A DNA stretch of 64,000 bases, from NCBI RefSeq assembly GCF_900451195.1, contig NZ_UGHR01000001.1, forward strand, positions 2,914,001 through 2,978,000, given 5' to 3'. Source of the DNA: Iodobacter fluviatilis. Its GTDB lineage: Bacteria > Pseudomonadota > Gammaproteobacteria > Burkholderiales > Chitinibacteraceae. Under the pieces are notes generated by a model. That model was not told the origin of the DNA and made no database searches. It saw only the letters and a program-made list of their open reading frames with translations. Position 1 is the first letter of the stretch, and every line of letters begins with the position of its first letter. The translations under genes were made by a program, and so were the position numbers. Shown one piece after another: positions 19,259 through 28,310 of this stretch.

Positions 19259-20083
19259 ATGAAACGGCCAGCATTTTACCCTTTTCCAGCCATTCATCTG
19301 CTCAGACAAGCCATTGCCTTGCTTGCTTTTTGCTGTGCCAGCACGCTGACCCACGCGCTCACGATCTACACCGAGAACTGGCCGCCCGTCAATTATATGG
19401 CGGGCAACAAAGTAGCTGGCATGGCGGTTGAAATCGTTCAGGCATTACAAAACAGGTTAGGAAATAAAGACCCTATTCAGCTTGTCCCTTGGGTGAGGGG
19501 CTATAAAGCCCTGCTTGAAGGGCCGAATGTGATGCTGTTTAGCCTAGGACGCTCAAGCGAGCGCGAGCAGCTGATGGTGATGCTTGGCCCCATCGCCATC
19601 AGCAGCACCTGTGTGTACACCCGCAAAGGCAATACAGAACGCCTGCTGGCGCTGGGTGACTCTATCTACAACCAGGCCATTGGCACCTACCGTGGCAGTA
19701 TCTTTGTCGATACAGCCGCAAAAAAAGGCTTTACCCGGATCGATCTGGCCGCCACGCCGCAAATGACAGCCGCCAAGCTGATGGGTAAACGCTTTGATCT
19801 CTGGATTGATGGCAGCGTAGCGGTTTCTTCTATTTTGAAAGAAATTGGCCACTCAGCCGATGAAGTCGAAAAAGTCATGACACTGGATAGCTTAGAGCTC
19901 TATTTGGCGTTTTCTACCCAAACGCCTGCCCGCACGATCAAAGAATGGGAAGAAGCACTGAGCTGGCTTAAAAAAGAAGGTCACTTTCAGAAAATACACC
20001 GAAAATGGCTTCCCAATGAAGTGCCACCGCCGGAGGTTAATGTATTAAGACCTCAGCAAGACCGACCAACCTCTTCCCCCTAA
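19259..20083 (+). CDS. orphan SBP_bac_3-type periplasmic binding protein, copy 1
   Basis: The 274-residue protein has a signal peptide cleaved after about residue 33 (CCASTLTHA). An amino-acid-binding-type fold (SBP_bac_3) follows, starting LTIYTENWPPVNYMAGNKVAGM. The motif VEIVQALQNRLG and the C-terminal WEEALSWLKKEGHFQKIHRKW match this family. There is no lipobox. The next gene is a close paralogue (20320-21120). No ABC permease or ATPase genes are nearby, so it may serve a distant transporter or act as a stand-alone periplasmic protein. Its ligand is unknown. The copy has a longer C-terminal tail (DRPTSSP) than its sister. Confidence 0.85.
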   Translation: MKRPAFYPFPAIHLLRQAIALLAFCCASTLTHALTIYTENWPPVNYMAGNKVAGMAVEIVQALQNRLGNKDPIQLVPWVRGYKALLEGPNVMLFSLGRSSEREQLMVMLGPIAISSTCVYTRKGNTERLLALGDSIYNQAIGTYRGSIFVDTAAKKGFTRIDLAATPQMTAAKLMGKRFDLWIDGSVAVSSILKEIGHSADEVEKVMTLDSLELYLAFSTQTPARTIKEWEEALSWLKKEGHFQKIHRKWLPNEVPPPEVNVLRPQQDRPTSSP

Positions 20084-20319
20084 AACCCGCCCTCAGCAGC
20101 TCTGCCCCCACTGATAAAACCTTCAGAAAAGACCCCAACCCCATGGCGCTATCATCGGCGACTTAATACATAAACGATCAAAGCAATTCGGATACAGACT
20201 AAGCAGCTAAGGAGCCAATCCACCATGTAAATACAGATGGATTAAGAAGGCTAAGCCCAAACGACAAGCGCTTAACATGCTATACCGTAATTGAAAACTT
20301 TAACTTTCGGCACTTGCCC

Positions 20320-21120
20320 ATGCTGCGGCCCGCACATTCCGCCTCTCTGACTGCTTATATACTCAAGCAAGCCATCACCCTGCTTGCTTTTTGCTTTATA
20401 AGCCCCCCAAGCCATTCGCTCACAATTTATACCGAGAGTTGGCCCCCCATTAGTTATATGGCAGACAATAAATTAACGGGAATGGGCGTTGAAATCGTAC
20501 AAGCGTTACAAAGCAGGCTGGAAAACAAAGATCCGATTCAGCTCGTACCGTGGGTACGCGGCTATAAGGCACTACTTGATGGGCCAGATGTCATGCTATT
20601 TAGCGTAGGGCGCTCAAGCGAGCGTGAAAAATTAATGATTATGCTTGGCCCCATTGCCATCAGCAGCACCAGTGTTTACACCCGTAAAGGCAACGCTGAG
20701 CGTCTATTGGCATTAGGAGATGGCATTTACAAGCAAGCCATTGGTGGCTACCGGGGCAGCATCTTTGCGGATACCGCCGCAAAGAAAGGCTTTACCAACA
20801 TAGACTTAGCCCCAACACCACAAATGACAGCCACAAAACTCATGGCCAAACGATTTGATCTCTGGGTCGATGGCAGCGTAGTGATTGCTTCCGTGCTAAA
20901 AGAAATCGGCCACTCAGTAAATGAGGTCGAAAAAGTCATGACGCTGGATAGCCTAGAGCTCTATTTAGCATTTTCCCCTCAGACGCCCGCCCGCACCATT
21001 CAAGGCTGGGAAGAGGCACTGGTCTGGCTCAAAAAAGAAGGCATATTCCAGAAAATACATCGGAAATGGCTACCCAATGAAGTGCCGCCACCGGAAGTTA
21101 ATGTATTAAGACCTCAGTAG
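20320..21120 (+). CDS. orphan SBP_bac_3-type periplasmic binding protein, copy 2
   Basis: The start is set at ATG 20320, which aligns with the start of copy 1; a TTG two codons upstream is possible. The 266-residue product is a close paralogue of the preceding gene through almost its whole length (for example IQLVPWVRGYKALL and RFDLW.DGSV). Differences cluster in the signal peptide and at scattered surface-type positions such as TCVYTRKGN versus TSVYTRKGN. Like copy 1 it has the SBP_bac_3 fold and no transporter partner nearby. Retention of both reading frames suggests either recent duplication or divergent ligand specificity. Confidence 0.85.
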   Translation: MLRPAHSASLTAYILKQAITLLAFCFISPPSHSLTIYTESWPPISYMADNKLTGMGVEIVQALQSRLENKDPIQLVPWVRGYKALLDGPDVMLFSVGRSSEREKLMIMLGPIAISSTSVYTRKGNAERLLALGDGIYKQAIGGYRGSIFADTAAKKGFTNIDLAPTPQMTATKLMAKRFDLWVDGSVVIASVLKEIGHSVNEVEKVMTLDSLELYLAFSPQTPARTIQGWEEALVWLKKEGIFQKIHRKWLPNEVPPPEVNVLRPQ

Positions 21121-21205
21121 AATCACCCACCCTCATCCCATTAAAACCTGCTCTTGGCAACACAGCCCACTGATAAAGCCCTCAGAAAAGACAATAACAC
21201 CACGG

Positions 21206-22087
21206 TCACTTCACATCGCTCTTTGTAAATGGCTTATTGGCACTCATTCCCTGTAAAAACAATCTTAATACGCGCTGCTCAATTCTGGCTCGATGCCCTA
21301 GCGGTACCGCAATTTGCAGCTGCAGGCCAATTTCCTCATAGTGATCGAGAAAAATTCTGACCCTTGGCTCCATCATCGGCGATTCCAGTGCATACCGGCG
21401 CTCCAGCTCACGCGCATGGCGGGATAAATCTTGCGCATATTCCGCAGCAATCGCATCCCCCGCCTCCATCAGCACCCGCTCTGCTCTCTCCCAATCATCG
21501 TTGCGTAAAATGGCAACATGAATAGTCTGCAATACATAATCGCCCAACATACTTTCATTAAAAACCGGCTGACTCAGCAGTAATGAATTGGGTACGGTTA
21601 CACCACGGCCGACAGTTCCCTGGCGGTGAGAGGCATGGCTCGATTCCATTAAGGTGGTAGAAACCAGATTCATATCAATCACCTGGCCGCGTATTCCGCC
21701 TATTTCAACCCTGTCCCCCACAGCAAATGCATTGCTGCTGCTGCGAAAAATAGACCCCAGCATACAAAGAATCATTTCTTTGGTGGCCAGCACAATCGCT
21801 GCCGCAATCGCCACCAGCGAGACGGCGAAGGTCTGAATCTCGTGCCCCCAGATAAAAATCATCCCAAGCGCAAAGACACCTAAAGAGCAATTACGTAAAT
21901 AAACCACCCAACGGCGGCGAACCTCCGGCCCTAAATCATGCCGCCGCAAAATCGCACTGCGAATCAGGGAGCGGCAAATCATCAAAGAAATAATGAAAAC
22001 CGCAGAAATAATCGCATCACGAATCAATGCCCTGTCTGCCAGCATCGGCAGCAAAGCCGCCGCCAATCTTTCGTAATACCCTTGCAT
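21206..22087 (-). CDS. MscS-family mechanosensitive channel
   Basis: The 293-residue protein has three or four N-terminal membrane segments (about residues 20-100). The pore-lining helix and MscS beta domain follow: LVAIAAAIVLATKEMILCMLGSIF, then FAVGDRVEIGGIRGQVIDMNLVSTTLME. It is close in size to E. coli MscS (286 residues), which opens under membrane tension to release osmolytes. The C-terminal cytoplasmic part looks atypical for MscS and contains an Arg/Glu-rich stretch (HARELERRYALESPM). It is convergent with the second binding-protein gene and lies 15 bp downstream of dusC on the same strand. Confidence 0.88.
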   Translation of the reverse strand: MQGYYERLAAALLPMLADRALIRDAIISAVFIISLMICRSLIRSAILRRHDLGPEVRRRWVVYLRNCSLGVFALGMIFIWGHEIQTFAVSLVAIAAAIVLATKEMILCMLGSIFRSSSNAFAVGDRVEIGGIRGQVIDMNLVSTTLMESSHASHRQGTVGRGVTVPNSLLLSQPVFNESMLGDYVLQTIHVAILRNDDWERAERVLMEAGDAIAAEYAQDLSRHARELERRYALESPMMEPRVRIFLDHYEEIGLQLQIAVPLGHRARIEQRVLRLFLQGMSANKPFTKSDVK

Positions 22088-22102
22088 ATTTCTCCTTTGT
22101 CC

Positions 22103-23035
22103 CTACTTACCCAACAGTACAGCAGCCACATCATCCGGCTCGGTTAAAGTACGAACCTGTGCAAACAACGCCTCAGCCTCCGGATAAGTACGGCGTAAAT
22201 AAGTCAGCCACTGCTTCATCCGACCGGCGCGGTGCTTAGGCATAATGTGCTGCGCCTGAATCAGCTGCCAGAAACAAATAAATAAGGGCTGCAAATCTGC
22301 CCACGGCAATTGTGGCTGGTCATTTTTAGCCATGAGCGCCAGCCCCGGATTAGAAACAATCCCCCGCCCCAGCATAATCTGATCACAGCCTGACACGGCC
22401 GCACAGCGATGAAACTCTTCCACCGTCCATATTTCGCCATTGGCCACCACCGGAACCGCCAAAGCCTCACGTACAGCAGGAATGAGCTCCCAGTAAGCAG
22501 GCGGCTTATAGCCATCCAGCTTAGTACGTGCATGCACTACCACGCGCGCAGCGCCCGCGCTGGCCATCGCCTGAGCGCATTCAATCGTCTGGCTGTGATC
22601 GTTATAACCAAGCCGCATTTTGGCCGTCACCGGAATATGCGCAGGCACAGCACGGCGCACAGCCCCCACAATCTCATAAATTAATTCTGGCTCTTGCAGT
22701 AACACCGCACCGCCACGATGGCGATTCACACTTTTTGCAGGGCAGCCAAAATTTAAATCAATTTCATACGGGCCCAGCTCAGCCAGACGTGCCGCGTTTT
22801 CAGCCATACACACAGGATCTGAGCCCAATAGTTGCACGCTCACTGGCACACCCGCTACGGTTTTACTGCCATTAAGCAGCTCTGGCGCAATCCGTAGGAA
22901 TGTTTTATTGGGCAATAAAGAGCCGCTCACACGAATAAACTCGGTGACGCACATATCAATGCCACCCACTCGCGTCAGCACATCACGCAGCACAAAATCA
23001 AGCAGCCCCTCCATAGGGGCAAGTAAAATCTTCAA
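22103..23035 (-). CDS. dusC: tRNA-dihydrouridine(16) synthase
   Basis: The protein has the Dus hallmark LAPMEG at the start, TEFIRVSG, the catalytic Cys region NFGCPAKSVNRHRGGA, and VHARTK and NGEIWT for FMN binding. It reduces U16 of tRNA using FMN and NADPH, in the DusC subfamily. I place the start at TTG 23035 so that the protein begins (M)KILLAPMEG like E. coli DusC (MRVLLAPMEG), giving 310 residues. An ATG at 23134 would add 33 residues with no family counterpart. The gene is divergent from lexA, and the two share a short regulatory region. Confidence 0.88.
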   Translation of the reverse strand: MKILLAPMEGLLDFVLRDVLTRVGGIDMCVTEFIRVSGSLLPNKTFLRIAPELLNGSKTVAGVPVSVQLLGSDPVCMAENAARLAELGPYEIDLNFGCPAKSVNRHRGGAVLLQEPELIYEIVGAVRRAVPAHIPVTAKMRLGYNDHSQTIECAQAMASAGAARVVVHARTKLDGYKPPAYWELIPAVREALAVPVVANGEIWTVEEFHRCAAVSGCDQIMLGRGIVSNPGLALMAKNDQPQLPWADLQPLFICFWQLIQAQHIMPKHRAGRMKQWLTYLRRTYPEAEALFAQVRTLTEPDDVAAVLLGK

Positions 23036-23162
23036 GATATACAGCCAAAGCAATGCAGAAAGGCGCTTATTGTAAAACAGCCCGCGCCCGGGCGTGCGGT
23101 AAAAGTCCGGGCAGACACAAAAGATCAATCGCATACAGATACAACAGGCGGGTCATTCAGGC

Positions 23163-23210
23163 TTGACAGCAGAACGAACGTTCACTACGCTAGAGTAGAA
23201 CGTTTGTTCT
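23163..23210 (+). promoter_or_regulatory. lexA promoter with two GAAC-N4-GTTC operators
   Basis: A consensus -35 TTGACA (23163-23168) is followed after 17 nt by a -10-like TACGCT (23186-23191). Two palindromes, GAACGAACGTTC (23172-23183) and AGAACGTTTGTTCT (23197-23210), overlap the promoter and start region, with centres 26 bp apart. Both fit GAAC-N4-GTTC, the SOS box type known from Firmicutes, and not the CTGT-N8-ACAG box of E. coli. Their position in front of lexA suggests autorepression. Confidence 0.8.
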
Positions 23211-23226
23211 GCACAGGTCAAAACCC

Positions 23227-23814
23227 ATGGCACACCCCAATCGCGACGCCGAATATCTTGGCAAGCTGCAAGACTATTACGCTGATTACCGTAATCTGCC
23301 GTCTTATTCGGTGATCGGTGATTTACTCGGGCTGGCTTCCAAATCCGCCGTATCCGCCCTTGTTAAACGGCTCATGCTTGCGGGCTATGTGGATACCACC
23401 CCCGACAAACGCCTCGCCCCCACCAAACGCTTTTTTGAACGCGAGCTGGCCGATTTTCCCGTACCTGCAGGCCTGCCTGCTGCCGCAAACGACGCCATGA
23501 GTGAAGCCATCAGTATCGATGATTACCTGATCGAGCGCCCCTCTGCATCGGTCATGGTAAGGGTCAAAGGGGATTCCATGATTGACGCCGGCATTCACGA
23601 TGGCGATATCGCCGTGGTAGAAAAACGCCATGGTGCTAATTTAGGTGATGTCGTCGTGGCCATCGTAGATGGCGAATACACACTCAAAACACTGAGCCGC
23701 GACAAACAAGGCTATGTGCTGATGCCACACAACCCCGCCTATGAGCCTATCCGTCCCAAGGAAGGCTTAGAAATTTTTGGTGTAATGGTAGGACTCATCA
23801 GAAAGTATAAATAA
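23227..23814 (+). CDS. lexA: LexA-type SOS repressor
   Basis: The 195-residue protein has an N-terminal winged helix-turn-helix (about residues 10-60, with SYSVIGDLLGLASKSAVSAL). A C-terminal S24 peptidase domain follows. The self-cleavage bond Ala81-Gly82 is in FPVPAGLP, the catalytic Ser117 in GDSMID and the catalytic Lys154 in YTLKTLS. RecA filaments should trigger self-cleavage and release SOS genes. The DNA-binding part diverges from E. coli LexA, in line with the different operator (GAAC-N4-GTTC) found in its own promoter. It is divergent from dusC. Confidence 0.88.
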   Translation: MAHPNRDAEYLGKLQDYYADYRNLPSYSVIGDLLGLASKSAVSALVKRLMLAGYVDTTPDKRLAPTKRFFERELADFPVPAGLPAAANDAMSEAISIDDYLIERPSASVMVRVKGDSMIDAGIHDGDIAVVEKRHGANLGDVVVAIVDGEYTLKTLSRDKQGYVLMPHNPAYEPIRPKEGLEIFGVMVGLIRKYK

Positions 23815-23923
23815 GGCTTATTTCACCCCAGAGCCCAGTGTTAAAGATAAAATACGGCGTAAATCGATCAGAAGACGCGGCTAAATTGCATCTATCAGAT
23901 CCAATCCACATTAAGGAGCGCTC

Positions 23924-24751
23924 GTGAGCGACGTTGAACACTCCCCTCTGGGAAAAACAGTTAGTTATATCACCGAATACGAGCCCAGCCTGCTCTTCCC
24001 CATTTCACGCACGGGCAAGCGCGAGGAAATTGGCGTGGGTGAAACGCTGCCCTTTATGGGCATGGATATCTGGAACGGCTACGAGCTGTCCTGGCTCAAT
24101 AGCCGGGGCAAGCCACAGGTGGCGATTGCAATATTTAATATCCCAGCAAGCAGCCCCAATATCATCGAATCAAAATCATTTAAGCTTTACCTGAATAGCT
24201 TTAATCAGACCAAACTTGAAACACGCGAAGCCTTACAAAACCTGCTGCAAGCCGACCTATCCGCAGCCGCAGGTGCAAACATTGGCGTACAACTGATTGG
24301 CCCTGAGCAATTTCATCAGCAGCGCCTTGCAGAGCTAGATGGTTATTGCATTGATAATCTAGATATCGAAGTCGATCAGTATGCCCCGCAAGTGGGCCTG
24401 TTAAAGTGTGACGGCGGCGACACCACCATTACCGAGTCTTTAACATCCAATTTGCTCAAATCAAATTGCCTTGTAACCGGCCAGCCTGATTGGGCCAGCA
24501 TCCAAATCAGCTATACCGGCAAACCGATTAATCGTGAATCACTGCTGCGCTATTTAATCTCATTTCGTAATCACAATGAATTTCATGAGCAATGCGTAGA
24601 ACGCATTTTTGTCGATATCATGCGTGATTGCGCGCCCATGAAGCTCTCGGTTTATGCCCGCTACACCCGCCGCGGCGGTCTGGATATCAACCCCTACCGC
24701 TGTAATTTTAGCGGCCCGCTCCCCAGCAATCTGCGCGGTGCGAGGCAATAA
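23924..24751 (+). CDS. queF: NADPH-dependent 7-cyano-7-deazaguanine reductase
   Basis: The start is GTG 23924, fixed by AAGGAG 5 nt upstream. The 275-residue protein is the long two-lobe QueF form (E. coli 282 residues). The catalytic Cys is in [14 protein letters not shown] and the QueF motif [20 protein letters not shown] follows. It reduces preQ0 to preQ1 in queuosine biosynthesis for tRNA wobble modification. It begins just after lexA but behind its own leader, and msrA follows 36 bp later on the same strand. No other queuosine gene is in the window. Confidence 0.95.
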   Translation: MSDVEHSPLGKTVSYITEYEPSLLFPISRTGKREEIGVGETLPFMGMDIWNGYELSWLNSRGKPQVAIAIFNIPASSPNIIESKSFKLYLNSFNQTKLETREALQNLLQADLSAAAGANIGVQLIGPEQFHQQRLAELDGYCIDNLDIEVDQYAPQVGLLKCDGGDTTITESLTSNLLKSNCLVTGQPDWASIQISYTGKPINRESLLRYLISFRNHNEFHEQCVERIFVDIMRDCAPMKLSVYARYTRRGGLDINPYRCNFSGPLPSNLRGARQ

Positions 24752-24787
24752 GCCATTAACCCGAACCATTAAACAGGTATACAAATT

Positions 24788-25312
24788 ATGAGCGAAATCG
24801 CAACCCTAGCCGGCGGCTGCTTTTGGTGTCTCGACGCCACTTTTGCCCGCCTGCGTGGCGTATCTCAAGTGGATTGTGGCTATATGGGTGGCCGTATTGA
24901 AGCGCCTACTTACAAAGCAGTATGTACGGGCGATACCGGCCATGCCGAAGTGATTCAGCTGACTTTTGATCCAGCCATCATCAGCTACAGCACCATACTT
25001 AAATTATTTTTCGCCCTACACAACCCCACCACACTGAATCGCCAGGGCGAGGATGTTGGCACTCAATACCGCTCCAGCCTGTTTTTCCATAACGAAGCGC
25101 AAGAGACTGCCGCAAAAGCAATGATCAAAGCATTGGCGGATCAGTACGCCGATCCTATCGTCACAACCGTCACACCTGCCGTCACATTCTGGCCTGCTGA
25201 AACCTACCATCAGGATTACTTCGATCAAAACCCTGAGCAGCCTTACTGCTCGGCTGTGGTGGCAGGAAAAGTACGCAAGCTAATGCAGGAATACGGCGAC
25301 TTACTCAAGTAA
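24788..25312 (+). CDS. msrA: peptide methionine sulfoxide reductase MsrA
   Basis: The 174-residue protein has the MsrA active-site motif GGCFWCLDATF near the N-terminus and family blocks YMGG, GDTGHAEVIQ, FF.LHNPTTLNRQGEDVG and YHQDYFDQNP. It reduces the S-epimer of methionine sulfoxide in oxidised proteins with thioredoxin as donor. No signal peptide is present, so it is cytoplasmic. It follows queF by 36 bp. Confidence 0.96.
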   Translation: MSEIATLAGGCFWCLDATFARLRGVSQVDCGYMGGRIEAPTYKAVCTGDTGHAEVIQLTFDPAIISYSTILKLFFALHNPTTLNRQGEDVGTQYRSSLFFHNEAQETAAKAMIKALADQYADPIVTTVTPAVTFWPAETYHQDYFDQNPEQPYCSAVVAGKVRKLMQEYGDLLK

Positions 25313-25526
25313 GTGTAAGTAAAAAACAAACACAAAAGACTAAGTCCCCGGATAGCACGGAGGCTCATGGAGCAAGCCTTACTGACCCGGCTTTTCTCCG
25401 TGCAGCGCCGTGCTCTCCAAATCTGCGCGCTTAAATATTTAGGTTTCCCCTTACCATCACTCACCACAAGACCTGACGGCGCTCTGCCGCTATAATCGGG
25501 GTTTTCCCCAGTGCTTTCGGAACGCC

Positions 25527-26726
25527 ATGACGCCGCAACTCTCCTTGCTTCAGCCCTATCCGTTTCAAAAACTTAAGCAGCTTTTTGCGGGTCTTAGCCC
25601 TAATCCAGCATTAACACATATCAATTTATCTATTGGCGAGCCCAAACACGCCACGCCCAAGCTGGTCACCGATGCACTGATCGCACACTTTGATGGCCTG
25701 TCTGCCTATCCGGCCACACTGGGCTCAGATGAACTGAGGCAAAGCATCAGTACTTGGCTGAGCAATCGCTACGGTATTGCAGCGCCCAATCCGGCGACCG
25801 AAATCATTCCCGTGAATGGCAGCCGCGAAGCATTGTTTGCTTTTGCCCAGACCATCATCGACACCCGTCTTGGGCAGCCACCCGTAGTCCTATCGCCCAA
25901 TCCCTTTTACCAAATTTATGAAGGCGCGGCCCTCTTGGCGGGAGCCGAGCCCTATTTTGTAAACTGCATGGCAGAAAACCGCTTTCAGCCCGATTGGGAC
26001 GCCGTACCAGATAGCGTCTGGCAACGCACCCAACTGGTTTTTGCCTGCTCGCCGGGCAACCCGACTGGCGCAGTCGCCTCGCTGGCCGACTGGCAAAAGC
26101 TGTTTGCCCTGTCTGATCAATACGGCTTTGTGATTGCATCTGATGAATGTTATTCAGAAATCTATTTTGGCGAAGATAAACCACTAGGCGCCCTCGAAGC
26201 CGCGGCTAAGCTAGGGCGTGATTACCATAATCTGGTGATTTTCTCGTCCTTGTCAAAACGCTCGAATGTGCCCGGCTTACGCTCTGGCTTTGTGGCGGGT
26301 GATGCGAAACTTTTAGCGCAATTTCTGCTCTACCGTACCTACCATGGCTGTGCGATGAGCCCTATGGTGCAGGCCGCAAGCGCGGCAGCGTGGAATGATG
26401 AAGCGCATGTACGAGAAAACCGCTCACTCTATAGCCAAAAATTTGCTGCCGTGACCCCCTTGCTGCAAAGCGTTTTAAGCGTAAACATGCCCGATGCCGC
26501 TTTTTATCTGTGGGCAAAAATTCAAGGGGACGATACCGTTTTTGCCCGGAAGCTATTTGAAGAAGAGCACGTTACTGTGTTACCCGGCAGCTATCTGGCG
26601 CGCAGCGCCCACGGCATCAACCCAGGCGTTGCTTATATCCGCATTGCCTTAGTGGCACCGCTCAATGATTGTATTACGGCGGCTGAGCGTATCGTACGCT
26701 TTTGCCAGCGCCATACTCACTTTTAA
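25527..26726 (+). CDS. dapC: succinyldiaminopimelate aminotransferase DapC
   Basis: This 399-residue fold-type I PLP aminotransferase has the lysine that binds PLP in SSLSKRSNVPGLRSGF and the Asp in SDECYSEIYF. The N-terminal SIGEPKHATP and VNGSREALFAF motifs are typical of DapC. It converts N-succinyl-2-amino-6-oxopimelate to N-succinyl-LL-2,6-diaminopimelate in lysine and peptidoglycan synthesis. The next gene, 70 bp downstream, is dapD, the preceding pathway step, which strongly supports the assignment over a general aspartate aminotransferase. Confidence 0.93.
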   Translation: MTPQLSLLQPYPFQKLKQLFAGLSPNPALTHINLSIGEPKHATPKLVTDALIAHFDGLSAYPATLGSDELRQSISTWLSNRYGIAAPNPATEIIPVNGSREALFAFAQTIIDTRLGQPPVVLSPNPFYQIYEGAALLAGAEPYFVNCMAENRFQPDWDAVPDSVWQRTQLVFACSPGNPTGAVASLADWQKLFALSDQYGFVIASDECYSEIYFGEDKPLGALEAAAKLGRDYHNLVIFSSLSKRSNVPGLRSGFVAGDAKLLAQFLLYRTYHGCAMSPMVQAASAAAWNDEAHVRENRSLYSQKFAAVTPLLQSVLSVNMPDAAFYLWAKIQGDDTVFARKLFEEEHVTVLPGSYLARSAHGINPGVAYIRIALVAPLNDCITAAERIVRFCQRHTHF

Positions 26727-26796
26727 GCCATATCGAATACCGCACGACCACTTTGGCGGGGTTCACCCGCCCTATTGACCTAACCGAGGAAGCACC

Positions 26797-27618
26797 ATGA
26801 GCCAACTTCAGCAAATCATCGAAACTGCTTTTGAAAACCGCGCAGAGATCACACCTGCCAATGTGCCATCCGAGCTGCGTGATACGATTAATAGCGTGAT
26901 TTTGGGTCTGGACAAGGGCGAATATCGCGTTGCAGAAAAAATTGATGGCCAGTGGCACACCCATCAGTGGCTTAAAAAAGCCGTACTGCTGTCTTTCCGC
27001 ATTAACGACAACGTGCCAATGGATGGCGGTTGCACTCAATATTTTGACAAAGTACCGTCAAAATTTGCCGATTACAGCGAAAACGACTTCCGCGAAGGCG
27101 GTTTCCGTGTGGTGCCTAATGCCATGGCGCGTCGTGGCTCCTTTATCGGTAAAAACGTGGTATTGATGCCTTCATACGTAAATATCGGCGCCTATGTAGA
27201 CGAAGGCACCATGGTTGACACTTGGGCTACCGTAGGCAGCTGCGCGCAAATCGGTAAAAACGTGCATTTATCCGGCGGCGTCGGCATCGGTGGCGTACTT
27301 GAGCCACTGCAAGCCAACCCAACCATCATCGAAGACAACTGCTTTATCGGCGCGCGCTCCGAAGTGGTTGAAGGCGTGATTGTTGAAGAAGGCTCGGTGA
27401 TTTCAATGGGCGTTTATATCGGCCAAAGCACCAAGATTTACGACCGTGAAACTGGCGAAGTCACTTACGGCCGCATTCCGGCTGGCTCTGTGGTGGTTTC
27501 TGGCAATTTACCATCAGCGGACGGCAAATACAGCTTGTACTGCGCTGTGATTGTTAAAAAAGTAGACGCAAAAACCCGTGCAAAAACCAGCATTAATGAT
27601 TTGCTGCGCGGCATTTAA
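26797..27618 (+). CDS. dapD: tetrahydrodipicolinate N-succinyltransferase DapD
   Basis: The 273-residue protein has the left-handed beta-helix hexapeptide region (about residues 110-220; for example [25 protein letters not shown]) and the family motif [18 protein letters not shown]. It transfers succinyl from succinyl-CoA to tetrahydrodipicolinate in the succinylase branch of diaminopimelate synthesis. A strong ribosome site (GAGGA) precedes ATG. It forms an operon with dapC and is followed by a terminator. Confidence 0.97.
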   Translation: MSQLQQIIETAFENRAEITPANVPSELRDTINSVILGLDKGEYRVAEKIDGQWHTHQWLKKAVLLSFRINDNVPMDGGCTQYFDKVPSKFADYSENDFREGGFRVVPNAMARRGSFIGKNVVLMPSYVNIGAYVDEGTMVDTWATVGSCAQIGKNVHLSGGVGIGGVLEPLQANPTIIEDNCFIGARSEVVEGVIVEEGSVISMGVYIGQSTKIYDRETGEVTYGRIPAGSVVVSGNLPSADGKYSLYCAVIVKKVDAKTRAKTSINDLLRGI

Positions 27619-27633
27619 TCTGAGTAATTAACA

Positions 27634-27676
27634 AAATAAAAGCCCGGTGTAAAATAATTTACCCGGGCTTTTATTT
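27634..27676 (+). terminator. terminator of the dapCD operon
   Basis: The near-perfect stem AAATAAAAGCCCGG...CCGGGCTTTTATTT with one bulge ends in a T-rich tract. It lies 16 bp after dapD. The A-rich left arm would also let it work from the other strand. Confidence 0.88.
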
Positions 27677-27830
27677 AATTTAATCGATGCAAATATTCAA
27701 ACAACACCCCGACCTGCCCCACCCATTTATTCAATAAAATAAATACAATCATATAGAAATAAATCACCAAAAAAGTCATGAAGTTCGATATGCTGATCAA
27801 CTATTTCAGCCCATATCAGGCAACCCGCTC

Positions 27831-28301
27831 ATGACTACACTATTGCCAATGCGTACTGCGGTTTACGAATCTTATCTTGAGCATTCTATTCTTAGCTATG
27901 CCAAAGAAAATATTCAGTCTGGCCGCTGGCGTGAAGAAAACGCGATTGAACAATCACGTATTGAATTTCACAAACTACTGCCACAGGGCGTTGACACGCC
28001 CGATCAATACTTATTTGAAATCATTGGTAAAGATAATCAAAGCACCGTTGGTTTTATCTGGTTTGCCGTAGTTTCAGACAAGGGCGTACGCCTTGCTTTT
28101 GTTTATGATTTAGAAATCAAAGCCCCCTATCAACGTCAGGGGTATGCAACACAGGCTTTTAAAGCCATTGAAACACTGGTGAGCGATCTTGGCCTGTCCA
28201 GCATTGGACTGCATGTATTTGGCCACAACACCGGCGCACAAGCTTTATATCGCCAGCTGGGTTACGAGGTAACTGGAATGAATATGCTTAAAAAGCTATA
28301 G
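27831..28301 (+). CDS. GNAT-family N-acetyltransferase 1
   Basis: The 156-residue protein has the GNAT acetyl-CoA-binding segment YDLEIKAPYQRQGYATQAFKA (Q/RxxGxG/A type) and the C-terminal LHVFGHNTGAQALYRQLGYEV block. It is the first of three consecutive GNAT genes on the plus strand. The gap to the second is only 9 bp, which suggests co-transcription. The substrate is unknown. The second and third proteins are only distantly similar, so this is not a simple tandem copy. Confidence 0.85.
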   Translation: MTTLLPMRTAVYESYLEHSILSYAKENIQSGRWREENAIEQSRIEFHKLLPQGVDTPDQYLFEIIGKDNQSTVGFIWFAVVSDKGVRLAFVYDLEIKAPYQRQGYATQAFKAIETLVSDLGLSSIGLHVFGHNTGAQALYRQLGYEVTGMNMLKKL

Positions 28302-28310
28302 GAAAAAACC

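Larger units (their letters stand above)
19206..21193 (+). repeat. tandem duplication of a binding-protein gene with its flanks
   Basis: Copy 1 spans about 19206-20136 and copy 2 about 20276-21193. The duplicated unit includes the promoter region (shared CATGCTATACCGTAAT at about 19208 and 20277), the whole coding sequence, and the 3' flank (shared CACTGATAAA and TCAGAAAAGAC). About 140 bp of unshared DNA separates the copies. Upstream parts have drifted more than the coding cores. Confidence 0.85.
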
